DNA of 64,000 nt, taken from the NCBI RefSeq assembly GCF_928391935.1, contig NZ_CAKMTD010000001.1:248001-312000 (forward strand), given 5' to 3'. The stretch comes from Rothia nasimurium. GTDB taxonomy: Bacteria; Actinomycetota; Actinomycetes; Actinomycetales; Micrococcaceae. The notes under the pieces were generated by a model. That model had not been told where the DNA came from. It was given only the letters and a program-made list of their open reading frames with translations, and ran no database searches. This document shows, one piece after another, positions 8,224 through 16,633 of the stretch. Position 1 is the stretch's first letter, and every line of letters begins with the position of its first letter. The position numbers and the translations under genes were made by a program.

Positions 8224-9426
8224 GTGCAGCGAGTTTTCGAACGGGTTGGTCAGGCAGCGGGCCTCATCGCAACTGATGGGTCATTCACCTCCACGATTTT
8301 TGAAGAAATGTCAGCCCTGGCTAACCAGCACGGAGCCCTGAACCTTGGGCAGGGCTTCCCTGATACAGACGGCCCTGCTGCCATGCTGGATGCAGCTGCC
8401 CAGGCACTCGCCACCGGAGTCAACCAGTACGCCACCATTGCCGGCATCCCGGCCCTGCGTCAGGCTGTCGCCACCCACCAGGTACGCTTCTACGGCCTAG
8501 ATCTTGACCCCGATACCCAGGTGACGGTCACTGCCGGAGCTTCAGAGGCCCTGGCCGCCAGCATCGCAGCCCTAGTAGAACCGGGTGAGGAGGTCGTTCT
8601 CTTTGAACCCTACTACGACCTCTACCCTGCCGTGGCCGCCCTGGCGGGGGCCCGCGTCCGCACCGTGCCCCTGGTGCCACCCACCTTTGAACCGGATTTA
8701 GACGCCCTGGAAGCGGCCTTCTCTGAACGCACGGCCCTGGTCGTCGTCAATGACCCCCACAACCCCACCGGGGCGGTTTTCTCACAGGAAGCCAAGCAGA
8801 AGATTGTGGACCTGGCAACCCGTTATGGGGCTGTTATTTTGGCTGATGAGGTCTACGAGCACATGGTCTACTCGGGCCCCTACCAGCCTATCCAGGCCCT
8901 GCCCGGTGCAGCTGAGCGCACCCTGGCTGTCTCTGCAATTTCTAAGACCCATTCAGCCACCGGCTGGCGGGTGGGCTGGGTGACCGGCCCGGCTGATTTA
9001 GTGGCTGCCGTCCGTCTCGTCAAGGGATACCTGACGCACAGTGCGGCCGCTCCCCTACAGGCTGCAGCTGCTGTCGGGGTTGGCCTCGGCGATTCTTTTT
9101 ACGAGGGCCTGCACCGGCAGTACGCCCACCAGCGGCAGGTGCTTCTCGACGGCCTGGCGGGCACTCCCTGGCAGCCTGTGGCACCAGACGGCACCTTCTT
9201 CGCCGTAGCTGACGTGCGGCAGGTGATGCAGGAGCACGGTTTTGAGTCAGCCCGTCACCTCTGCCAGGCCCTGCCCGAATCAGCCGGGGTTGCCCTGATT
9301 CCTTTGTCGGCTTTCGTCACCGACGGCTACCGGCCGGCAGTTGATTCGTGGGTGCGGTTTGCTTTTTGCAAGCGTCCGGAGGTTTTGCAGGAGGCAACTA
9401 CCCGTCTGCGGGCATTTAGCGGCTAA
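8224..9426 (+). CDS. Class I/II PLP aminotransferase (DapC- or kynurenine/methionine aminotransferase-like)
   Basis: Fold-type I aminotransferase. The PLP lysine is in SAISKTHSATGWRVG, the conserved aspartate and tyrosine in ILADEVYEHMVY, and the asparagine in NDPHNPTG. The N-terminal NLGQGFPDTDGP motif is typical of the methionine/kynurenine aminotransferase branch, which also includes actinobacterial N-succinyldiaminopimelate aminotransferases (DapC). I choose GTG at 8224 because AAAGGA stands about 6 bases before it; a TTG at 8170 would add 18 residues unlike the family. 400 residues. The substrate cannot be settled from sequence; it stands alone, divergent from coaD. Confidence 0.82.
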   Translation: MQRVFERVGQAAGLIATDGSFTSTIFEEMSALANQHGALNLGQGFPDTDGPAAMLDAAAQALATGVNQYATIAGIPALRQAVATHQVRFYGLDLDPDTQVTVTAGASEALAASIAALVEPGEEVVLFEPYYDLYPAVAALAGARVRTVPLVPPTFEPDLDALEAAFSERTALVVVNDPHNPTGAVFSQEAKQKIVDLATRYGAVILADEVYEHMVYSGPYQPIQALPGAAERTLAVSAISKTHSATGWRVGWVTGPADLVAAVRLVKGYLTHSAAAPLQAAAAVGVGLGDSFYEGLHRQYAHQRQVLLDGLAGTPWQPVAPDGTFFAVADVRQVMQEHGFESARHLCQALPESAGVALIPLSAFVTDGYRPAVDSWVRFAFCKRPEVLQEATTRLRAFSG

Positions 9427-9432
9427 TCGGCC

Positions 9433-10050
9433 CTAGTTGCGGGCGTCCTTGGCCCTGATAAGGTCAAGGGCAACCAGACCTCCCAGCATGGCCAGGCGCA
9501 CGGGCTCGGGGGCGCCGGGGTCGAAGTTCACCCCGTAGCGGCTCTTACCGCGCAGCCCTGCCACCAGGCCGCCCCATTCGCGGGCAACGCGGGCAGCTAC
9601 ATGGCCGTTGGCCGTGATGTTGAAGTCGTACTCGAAGAGGCTGCCTTCTAGCTCCAGGGTGAGCCCCGGCAGCTCGATGGTGAGGCGCTTACGCATGAAA
9701 GAGAATTGCTTGTGTACGCGGGCGAAAAGGGAACCATCGGGGTTCAGCAGTTCGTAGCGGTCCAGGCCAAAGTCAAAGGGATCAACAATTTTTAGAAGAA
9801 GGTTCCCACTACCGTCCACCAAATCAAAGGTGCGGCTGCCCTTGAGCAACCTACCTGCGGTTGAGCCAGTGGTAAGAACCCGGCCGAGCAGGCGCCCGTC
9901 CGCGCCCAGGAAGGCAAAGTCGTTACTCAGAAAGCTCCTGGTCTGCTGAACCGTCAGGGTGTTTTCGCTCAGCAGGGGCGTGGACGCTCCCTGGCTTGCT
10001 TCTGGGGTCGGCTGGGGCTGATTACCTGGGCTGCTGATGTTCTCACTCAT
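9433..10050 (-). CDS. LURP-one/phospholipid scramblase-related protein
   Basis: 205 residues. After a low-complexity N-terminus (about 35 residues rich in Pro, Ser and Gln) comes a LURP-one/tubby-type beta-barrel: repeated strands such as FAFLGADGRLLGRV, LLLKIVDPFDFGLDRYELLNPDGSLFARV and YDFNITANGHVAARVARE. The C-terminal LAMLGGLVALDLI is the hydrophobic helix that ends this fold. Related proteins are called phospholipid scramblase-like, but no biochemical role is established for the bacterial ones. It converges on the aminotransferase gene 6 bases away. Confidence 0.72.
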   Translation of the reverse strand: MSENISSPGNQPQPTPEASQGASTPLLSENTLTVQQTRSFLSNDFAFLGADGRLLGRVLTTGSTAGRLLKGSRTFDLVDGSGNLLLKIVDPFDFGLDRYELLNPDGSLFARVHKQFSFMRKRLTIELPGLTLELEGSLFEYDFNITANGHVAARVAREWGGLVAGLRGKSRYGVNFDPGAPEPVRLAMLGGLVALDLIRAKDARN

Positions 10051-10131
10051 ACTTCCACCCTAACACCGGCCAACCCCGTGGTTGATTGTAAGTCCCTCCG
10101 TGCGTCCGAAGGCTGTATAGCCCCGGGGGCT

Positions 10132-10692
10132 TTAGGCGGCTGGCTCCACATAGTAGAGCACGGTTTCGCCGTACTTTTTCTCGGCAAACTTTTCCAGCCC
10201 CTCTGGCCAGGCGGGCTCCTCGGTACGGGAGGCCCGCTCCACCACTACCACGGCCCCCTCCAGCAACCGGGAAGTGAGCATGCCCAGCAGGACTTCAAGG
10301 TCTTCGTTGGTCACTGAATAGGGCGGGTCGATGAAGACAAGATCCCAGGGCCCAGATGCGTGGCCCAGGTAGGTTTTGGCGGCCATCTTATGGACGCGGG
10401 CCGTACCCCCGGCTGTTTTACTCACGGCTGCAACATTTTTTTCGATGACGGCGACGGCCTTGGGATAGTGGTCCACCAGGTCCACCTGGGCTGCCCCGCG
10501 GGATAGGGCTTCGCACCCCAGGGCGCCTGAGCCGCCGAAAAGGTCAAGGACGCGAGCGCCGTCCAGCACCCCGTAGGTATCAAGGCGGGAGAAGAGGGCT
10601 TCTTTGACCCGGTCGGTGGTGGGGCGGGTGTTGTCGCCAGGCACGTTGGCTAGGCGTAGCCCTCCTGCAGATCCTGAGATGATGCGGCTCAT
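10132..10692 (-). CDS. rsmD: 16S rRNA (guanine966-N2)-methyltransferase
   Basis: Methylates G966 of 16S rRNA in the small subunit. MSRIISGSAGGLRL is the typical start, so the ATG at 10690-10692 is chosen over a longer frame. The SAM-binding motif is VLDLFGGSGALGCEALSRGA and the catalytic motif is DPPY in LVFIDPPY. 186 residues, a normal length. It commonly accompanies recG and coaD in actinobacteria. Confidence 0.94.
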   Translation of the reverse strand: MSRIISGSAGGLRLANVPGDNTRPTTDRVKEALFSRLDTYGVLDGARVLDLFGGSGALGCEALSRGAAQVDLVDHYPKAVAVIEKNVAAVSKTAGGTARVHKMAAKTYLGHASGPWDLVFIDPPYSVTNEDLEVLLGMLTSRLLEGAVVVVERASRTEEPAWPEGLEKFAEKKYGETVLYYVEPAA

Positions 10693-10997
10693 GGGGTCTC
10701 TTTCTGTCAGAGGGGGAATAGGGGTGGCCAGGTGCGGACGGCCCCGCCCGGGCATTTCCCTATATTTTACGCCGATAGCCCTGCAGATGCTTTCCCAAGC
10801 CATGCCCAGGTTGGTGATGTTCTCCTCGGCTTGTCTCTCACCAACTTCCAGAAAACTATTGCCCAAATCACATTTTCTTCCTAGACTTTCACCTCAGACG
10901 GGCTCTTTTGCCTGTCCCCCCCTGCCCCTGTACCGGCCTCTTGGTGAGGTGCGATACGAGCAGTACCCCCTTACCCTTTCTCGAAGAGGAGAAAACG
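10693..10997. other. Intergenic region between rsmD and the wall protein
   Basis: About 305 bases between divergent genes. It holds the promoter listed at 10859-10887 and a 5' untranslated stretch of about 100 bases. A cacctca/tgaggtg pair (10890-10896 and 10943-10949) could fold. I see no gene in it. Confidence 0.6.
10859..10887 (+). promoter_or_regulatory. Promoter of the LAKTG wall protein
   Basis: TTGCCC (10859-10864), 17 bases, TAGACT (10882-10887). The predicted start near 10894 leaves a 5' leader of about 104 bases before the ATG. Confidence 0.5.
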
Positions 10998-11903
10998 ATG
11001 GCTGATACGTCATACACTTCGAAGCTAGCCTCCGGCGTGGCTACCGCAGCTCTGGTAGCGGCAGGTGCGTTCGCTCTGGCTCCCGCTCATGCAGTTGAGG
11101 TCCCGGCCCCCACCCCGACGGCTGCAGCCACGGCGCCTGCGGCCGACCCCACTCCCGTGCCCACGGCAGAGGCTCCGTCAACTACCATTTCAGGTGCCTT
11201 CCACACTGGGGCTGGACACCCGATTGTATTTGGCAAGGTTGTCTTCCCTGCTGATGCGGCCCAGCCAGCAGGTGCTGTTGTGAGTGCAGATGGCCTGAGC
11301 CTGACCGTCCCCGGTGAAGGTGTCTGGACCCTTGTGAGCTCAGCTGGTTTCACCTTTACCCCGGAAGCTACCTTCCAGGGAACCCCGCAGCCGGTTATCT
11401 TCAGCGGTACCGGTATCAGTGGGGCTGTAAAGACCGTAAACTACACCCTGACCGTTACCGGTTTAATCGCTGAAGTGACTCCGGCTGAACCTACCGTTGC
11501 TCCTGCCGAACCGACCGTCGCCCCGGCTGAACCGACTGCCGTACCTTCTGAGCCGACCGCCGCCCCTGCTGAACCCACCGTCACCCCGGTTGAAACTGCT
11601 CAGCCTGTTGACGCCCCAGCCCCCGGTGGGACTCCGGCCCCCGGCCAGGAAACCCCCGGTGACCCGGGAACTGGCACCGAGGTAAAGGCTGAAGCCAAGG
11701 ACGGCGCTTTCGTCCTCTCCACCGAGCAGAAGCCCGCTGAAGAAAAGAAGGCTGAAGAGAAGAAGGCTGACCCCAAGCCTGAGGCCAAGGAGGAAGAGAC
11801 GAAGGAACTTGCTAAGACCGGTGCCTCTCCCCTGCTCCTGGCAGGTTGTGGTGCTGCCCTTCTGGTGGCAGGCTTCTTTGCCCTCCGCCGCCGCTCAGCA
11901 TAA
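10998..11903 (+). CDS. Cell-wall-anchored protein with LAKTG sorting signal
   Basis: 301 residues, ATG preceded by AGGAG at a spacing of 7. The N-terminus is a signal peptide (hydrophobic core VATAALVAAGAFALAPAHA). Residues about 60-150 form one compact domain; the stretch GFTFTPEATFQGTPQPVIF resembles a CshA-type fibril repeat. Next come PAEPT-type repeats and a charged, lysine/glutamate-rich spacer. The C-terminus has LAKTG, a hydrophobic helix and RRR. LAxTG rather than LPxTG is the signal of class E sortases in high-GC Gram-positives. It probably displays one small adhesive or structural domain on a stalk. Confidence 0.82.
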   Translation: MADTSYTSKLASGVATAALVAAGAFALAPAHAVEVPAPTPTAAATAPAADPTPVPTAEAPSTTISGAFHTGAGHPIVFGKVVFPADAAQPAGAVVSADGLSLTVPGEGVWTLVSSAGFTFTPEATFQGTPQPVIFSGTGISGAVKTVNYTLTVTGLIAEVTPAEPTVAPAEPTVAPAEPTAVPSEPTAAPAEPTVTPVETAQPVDAPAPGGTPAPGQETPGDPGTGTEVKAEAKDGAFVLSTEQKPAEEKKAEEKKADPKPEAKEEETKELAKTGASPLLLAGCGAALLVAGFFALRRRSA

Positions 11904-11934
11904 GTCCTCCCTACCTGGTTCTGAGATTTATCGA

Positions 11935-11969
11935 CAAGGCCCCCACCCCTTCACAGGGTGGGGGCCTTG
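11935..11969. terminator. Bidirectional terminator between wall protein and recG
   Basis: Perfect 14 bp inverted repeat (11935-11948 with 11956-11969) with a 7-base loop between two convergent genes. There is no long T run on either side. Confidence 0.75.
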
Positions 11970-11993
11970 CCCGCTCAGGGCGAGGGGAAGGGT

Positions 11994-14600
11994 CTAGCCT
12001 CTGCCGAGGAAGGCTTCGCGGTCAGCGTCGAGGGCCCGGTCGATGGTTCTGGCCAGGTCGGGGTGCTTGGCGAGGGTTGGGTCAGCCTCAATCACGCCGA
12101 AGGCGTCCTCGCGTGCCCGCTCAATAAGCTTGGCATCGGTCAGGGCACGCAGCAGCTTGAGGGTGGACTTCTTACCAGACTGGGCAGCGCCCAGGATATC
12201 TCCCTCCCGGCGTTGCTCTAGGTCGACTCGGGATAGTTCGAAGCCATCGGTGGTTGAGGCAACGGCTTGGAGTCGCTCCCGGCTGACGCCATCCGCCGGC
12301 TGCTTGGTGACGAGGAGGCAGGTGCCAGGTAAGGTGCCTCGGCCGATCCGACCTCGCAGCTGGTGGAGACCAGAAATGCCGAATCGGTCAGCATCCATAA
12401 TGACCATGAGGGTGGCATTGGGGACGTTCACCCCCACCTCAATCACAGTGGTTGAGACCAGCAGGTCGATGGTTCCGGCTGAAAATTCAGTCATGACCCG
12501 GTTCTTTTCTGCTGTGTCCATGCGACCGTGCAGGCCGGCGATACGCACCCCGGCCAGGGCGGGTTCGTCCTCAAGCTCTTCGAGCATGCTTTCCACTGAT
12601 GCCAGAGCCCCCCGGGCGCTTTCTGCCGTCGCCGCCTCGGACCCGAACGGGCTAGCTAGGCCCACCCCAAAGAGGGTTTGACCTGATTCGGTGTCCTGGG
12701 TGCCCTCAGCCCCACCAATTTTGGGCACGACAACATAGACTTGGTGGCCTGCGTCGATTTCTTCGCGGGCGCGGGCCCAAATGCGGTCGGCCCAGCTAGG
12801 GTGCTCTGCTAGGGGGACAACGTGGGTTGTGATTTTCTGACGCCCGGCCGGTAGCTGGTCGAGTACGGAGGTATCGAGGTCCCCGAAGACGGTCATGGCG
12901 ACGGTGCGGGGAATGGGGGTTGCTGTCATGACCAGGCGGTGGGGAAGGGCGTCGTCGGGCCCGCGCAGGGCGTCACGCTGTTCGACGCCGAAGCGGTGCT
13001 GTTCGTCCACAACAACGAGCCCGAGGTCTGCGAAGGAGACGGCGTCGGCGAGGAGGGCGTGGGTGCCGATGACGATGTCGGCTGCACCTAAGCTGATGGC
13101 CAAAAGGGCCTCTTTCTTGGCCCTGGTTTTGAGGGAGGCGGTGAGGAGGATAACCCTGACCTTGTCTTTTGCCTGGCTTGTAGGCAGAGGGGCATCGAGC
13201 GGGGCTGTTTCGAGAAGGTCCCCCAGGATCTCGCAGATTGACCTGTAGTGCTGTTCCGCGAGAACTTCTGTGGGGGCCAGGAGGGCCGATTGGGCCCCAT
13301 TGTCAGCGACCTGCAGCATGGCGCGTAGGGCAACCACTGTTTTGCCGGAGCCCACATCGCCCTGGAGTAGGCGGTTCATGGGGCTCTGGGAGGCTAGGTC
13401 GTTCCGGATTTCGTCCCCGACTGCCTTTTGTCCGTCGGTTAGTTCGTAGGGCAGGAGGCCCAGCAGGGCGTCGGCGAACCCCCCGGCCTTGGCTGGGCGG
13501 GCGACGGTGTGGTGGGCTGCTCGGGCAGCCCGGATCCGGGCGAGCGCAGCCTGGAGCACAAAGGCTTCTCGGTAGCGTAGGGAGTGGTGGGCTGCCCTCC
13601 AGGTTTCTTCGGTGTCTGGGGTGTGGACTGCCCTGTAGGTCCATTCGAGGGAGGGTATTTTTCGGCTGCGTCGGACGGTGTATGGGACGGGGTCTTCGAG
13701 TTCTTTGAGCGGTATCCGGTCGAGGAGGGTTTCGAGGGCTGAGGCTACCCTGTCGGTGGTGAATTTTGGGCTGGCCTTGTAGACGGGGATGGGTGCGGTT
13801 GCCTTGGCTTGGGCGCGGGCTATTGCCTGGGTGCTGGCGTCGGGGTCGAGGGGGGCGTCTTTCCCTGAGATGACGGCGTAGTGGGGGTTGGTGAGGGTGG
13901 GGGCGCCCCTGTAGTTTCCTACCTTGCCTGAGAACATGACCTGGTCTCCTTCATGGAGGTCGCGGGCTGCTGTCCAGGCGTTGAAGAAGCTGAGGGTCAT
14001 GGTGGAGGGGTCCCCAACGAGGGCGTAGGACTCGGTTCCGTACCCGCCGAAGGCTGAGGGTGGGAGGAGCCCTGGGTGGGGCGCGGTGTCGGCGGAGTGC
14101 CAGGTGTGGTGGCCGGGCTGGTGGTGGGCGAGTCCCTGGATGCGGGGGTTGCTGTATCCGGCCTGGTAGGTGGCGGGTTCTGCGGCTCCCCGGTAGGCGT
14201 TGGGGTTGGGACGCTGGATGTGGGGAGGGCTGGACCTTGGGGTGTCGGTGTCACTGAGTTGGTCGGTGATGGTGACCTCAGTGATGGATCCTCTGCGGGA
14301 GGCCATGTTCCGGGTGGTTACCCTGAGGACCTTGGCGATGATGGTCGCTTCGCTTCCTTCGACCAGTGAGGAGAAGGGGGTGAGTTCGCCGCGTGCCAGG
14401 TATTTGCGGGGGTAGTGTTCGAGGGCCTGTCCCACGGTTTCTAGTTTGAGGTGGGTTTTGAAGGCCTTGGCTGTGGTGCTGCCCAGGTAGTCGGCCAGGG
14501 GCTTGTTTTCTATTCTGTCTTCGCTGGCGTAGCGGGCTAGGGCCTCTTGGGCTTCTGGGGCAAGAGGTGGGGTGGTTTTTTTCGGGGTTCGTCCTGCCAC
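11994..14600 (-). CDS. recG: ATP-dependent DNA helicase RecG with a long insertion
   Basis: RecG reverses stalled replication forks and migrates Holliday junctions. Walker A is LLQGDVGSGKTVVAL, the helicase box is VVDEQHRFG, the motif III-type sequence is MTATPIPRT, and motif VI lies around QLRGRIGRG. The N-terminal wedge (OB) domain starts near residue 75. Residues about 115-198 are an extra proline-, histidine- and glycine-rich stretch between the strands EVTITD and TMTLSFFNAW, which are adjacent in ordinary RecG. This explains the 868 residues, against about 680-750 usual. GTG start one base after the stop of the DAK2 gene. Confidence 0.93.
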   Translation of the reverse strand: MAGRTPKKTTPPLAPEAQEALARYASEDRIENKPLADYLGSTTAKAFKTHLKLETVGQALEHYPRKYLARGELTPFSSLVEGSEATIIAKVLRVTTRNMASRRGSITEVTITDQLSDTDTPRSSPPHIQRPNPNAYRGAAEPATYQAGYSNPRIQGLAHHQPGHHTWHSADTAPHPGLLPPSAFGGYGTESYALVGDPSTMTLSFFNAWTAARDLHEGDQVMFSGKVGNYRGAPTLTNPHYAVISGKDAPLDPDASTQAIARAQAKATAPIPVYKASPKFTTDRVASALETLLDRIPLKELEDPVPYTVRRSRKIPSLEWTYRAVHTPDTEETWRAAHHSLRYREAFVLQAALARIRAARAAHHTVARPAKAGGFADALLGLLPYELTDGQKAVGDEIRNDLASQSPMNRLLQGDVGSGKTVVALRAMLQVADNGAQSALLAPTEVLAEQHYRSICEILGDLLETAPLDAPLPTSQAKDKVRVILLTASLKTRAKKEALLAISLGAADIVIGTHALLADAVSFADLGLVVVDEQHRFGVEQRDALRGPDDALPHRLVMTATPIPRTVAMTVFGDLDTSVLDQLPAGRQKITTHVVPLAEHPSWADRIWARAREEIDAGHQVYVVVPKIGGAEGTQDTESGQTLFGVGLASPFGSEAATAESARGALASVESMLEELEDEPALAGVRIAGLHGRMDTAEKNRVMTEFSAGTIDLLVSTTVIEVGVNVPNATLMVIMDADRFGISGLHQLRGRIGRGTLPGTCLLVTKQPADGVSRERLQAVASTTDGFELSRVDLEQRREGDILGAAQSGKKSTLKLLRALTDAKLIERAREDAFGVIEADPTLAKHPDLARTIDRALDADREAFLGRG

Positions 14601-14601
14601 C

Positions 14602-15573
14602 TTATTCCTCTGTTTCGTGGGTGTGGTGGGAGTCGGTGAGTGGGCTGATGCGGACGTCCTGGGGTTGCCCTGCTGCCTGGAGGATGGTCAGGGCGTCACT
14701 AGCCTGGGGTACGTGGACGTGTACGGCCCAGAGTGCTTCGTTTCCGGCTTCGATTTGGGCGATCGACACGGAATCGCCCACGGCGTCCAGGGCGCTTCGG
14801 AGCTGGGCTGCCTCGAGCACGGGTAGGTGGATTGAGCACATGATTTCGACCTGGTAGGGCTCCTGGTGGGCAGACCGGCGGGGGGCCAGCCTGCTGGTGG
14901 TGGGGGTGGACGCCCCTGCCCCGGCCAGGAGGTCCTTGATGGTCTGGGGCGGTTGGGTGCCCAGGATTTCTGTTGCCAGGGCCAGGAGAATGAGGTGGAA
15001 TCCGAGGGCACCTGAGTCTACCCAGCCGTTGTGGGCGTGGCTGGCCTGGGCGGTAGCCCGTAGGGCAGTTTCAGATGCTTCAAGGAGCTGTGAGATGTAA
15101 AGGCCCCAGTCGTCACTAGGTTCCTGGTGGCCAACCTGGTCGATGAGGGTGAGCATGGTCCCTTCAGCAGGGTGGCTCAGGGCGGTACGGGCCTCTGTTG
15201 CAGCCTGCTTCAAAGCACCAGCCAGGATAGTAGGAGTCAGGGAGGTGGCCTCTGGTGCAGGACCCGGGGCCAGGGCGTCCTGCCCCTCCTCAGCCAGGTA
15301 GGAGGCAAAGCCGAGCAGCCACACGGACAGGAGGGTGCCGGAGTTCCCTCGGGCCCCCCGCAAGGCAGCTCGGGCAGCTAGGGTCAGGGTTGGTTCATCA
15401 GCCATACCTGCGGTATCAGCGGCCCGGCCCAGGGTGGCTACCATGTTCGAGCCAGTGTCTGCATCGGCTACAGGGAAAACGTTGATTCGATTGAGCAGGG
15501 CCCGGTGTTCAATCAGCTGGGTGCGGGCCTGCAGCAACCAGCGCAGCCACCATTCAGTGTGTATCTGGCTCAA
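14602..15573 (-). CDS. DAK2-domain protein, short FakA-like form
   Basis: 323 residues. The N-terminal two thirds are a DhaL/DAK2 domain: NVFPVADADTGSNM carries the metal-binding aspartates, with GARGNSGTLLS and EGTMLTLI following. In FakA this domain binds ATP for fatty-acid phosphorylation. FakA and relatives are about 550 residues with a large C-terminal domain; here only about 90 residues follow, ending in a short region that resembles a single ligand-binding unit. A gene of this type commonly precedes recG in actinobacteria. The substrate is unknown. Confidence 0.75.
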   Translation of the reverse strand: MSQIHTEWWLRWLLQARTQLIEHRALLNRINVFPVADADTGSNMVATLGRAADTAGMADEPTLTLAARAALRGARGNSGTLLSVWLLGFASYLAEEGQDALAPGPAPEATSLTPTILAGALKQAATEARTALSHPAEGTMLTLIDQVGHQEPSDDWGLYISQLLEASETALRATAQASHAHNGWVDSGALGFHLILLALATEILGTQPPQTIKDLLAGAGASTPTTSRLAPRRSAHQEPYQVEIMCSIHLPVLEAAQLRSALDAVGDSVSIAQIEAGNEALWAVHVHVPQASDALTILQAAGQPQDVRISPLTDSHHTHETEE

Positions 15574-16624
15574 AATGGTCCCAGCCTTTCCCCTGGTAAA
15601 TCCTGCCGTCCACGGTGACCCCGTCGCCGGTTCCTACCTCACCAATTCTAGTGAAACCGGCAGGAATTTGCCCGGCCGGGCAGGTGGCAAGCAGGGCGTG
15701 GTCCTCCCCGCCTGTGAGAACCCAGCGCAGGGCCAGGGCGTCCGCGTCCTTACCCTGGGCAAGAACCTGAGCCGCCGGCAAAACCCGCTGGACCCAGGGC
15801 GCCAAAGCCTCTGAATCGAGGGAAATACTGACGCCCGAGGCCTCCGCAATCCGGCCAGCGTCTCGCACCAGCCCATCAGATACATCAAGCATAGAGTTGA
15901 GCTGGTTACCGTGCGAGGCCCCCAGTTGCAGGGGGGAAACGGGTCTCTGCTGGGCAGAAAGACAAGCTTCAGTTGCTGGGCACACCCGATAGGGTTCAGG
16001 GTGATCAAGCAAGGCAAGACCGGCAGCGGCTGTGCCCAGGGATCCTGCAACCACCAGGACGTCCCCTGCCTGCGCCCCAGACCGGGAGACAGGGTCAGCA
16101 GTCAGGCCGACGGAGGTCACCGTCACCGAAATCTCAGACCCAGTCCCCACATCACCCCCAGCAATCGTGCAGGTAGCAGCCCCCTGGGCCCGGGCCGACT
16201 CAGTGATCCCCCGGGCAAAATCAGTGACCCAGTCAACCTCGGTGTCGGGAGGCAGGGTCAGGGACACTAAAAGGGTCACCGGAATCGCCCCCATGGCTGC
16301 AATATCCGCCAGGTTTTGGGTAGCAGCCTTCCACCCAACGTCATACCCACCCGTCCTGTAGCCGCTGGGCCATATCCGGCGGAAGTCCTGGTTCTCCGTC
16401 TGGGTATCGGTGCTCATCACAGTGAGGCCAGACCGCAGGTCGATTGCAGCGGCATCATCACCTGGGCCAATGACCAGCTGGCCAGCCCCAGCCGTCGTAC
16501 CTGAGTCTAAGGAGACCGCTCGCAGGGCCTGGGCACGAATCCTTTCTGCCTGGTCGTTATGCGCCTGAAGCAGGGGCATAAAGGAGGAGAGGAGTTGCCC
16601 CTCACTCATGTTAGATACAAGCAT
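15554..16624 (-). CDS. thiL: Thiamine-monophosphate kinase
   Basis: ThiL phosphorylates thiamine monophosphate to thiamine diphosphate. The family motifs are present: GPGDDAAAI, VMSTDTQTENQDF (metal-binding acidic residues), QNLADIAAMGA, GGDV and MLDVSDGL. 356 residues; the ATG at 16622-16624 has AGGA 8 bases upstream. The end overlaps the DAK2 gene by 20 bases, and the start lies 9 bases after the stop of the Pro/Thr-rich gene, so the three are probably cotranscribed. Confidence 0.92.
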   Translation of the reverse strand: MLVSNMSEGQLLSSFMPLLQAHNDQAERIRAQALRAVSLDSGTTAGAGQLVIGPGDDAAAIDLRSGLTVMSTDTQTENQDFRRIWPSGYRTGGYDVGWKAATQNLADIAAMGAIPVTLLVSLTLPPDTEVDWVTDFARGITESARAQGAATCTIAGGDVGTGSEISVTVTSVGLTADPVSRSGAQAGDVLVVAGSLGTAAAGLALLDHPEPYRVCPATEACLSAQQRPVSPLQLGASHGNQLNSMLDVSDGLVRDAGRIAEASGVSISLDSEALAPWVQRVLPAAQVLAQGKDADALALRWVLTGGEDHALLATCPAGQIPAGFTRIGEVGTGDGVTVDGRIYQGKGWDHFEPDTH

Positions 16625-16633
16625 GTTGATGTC

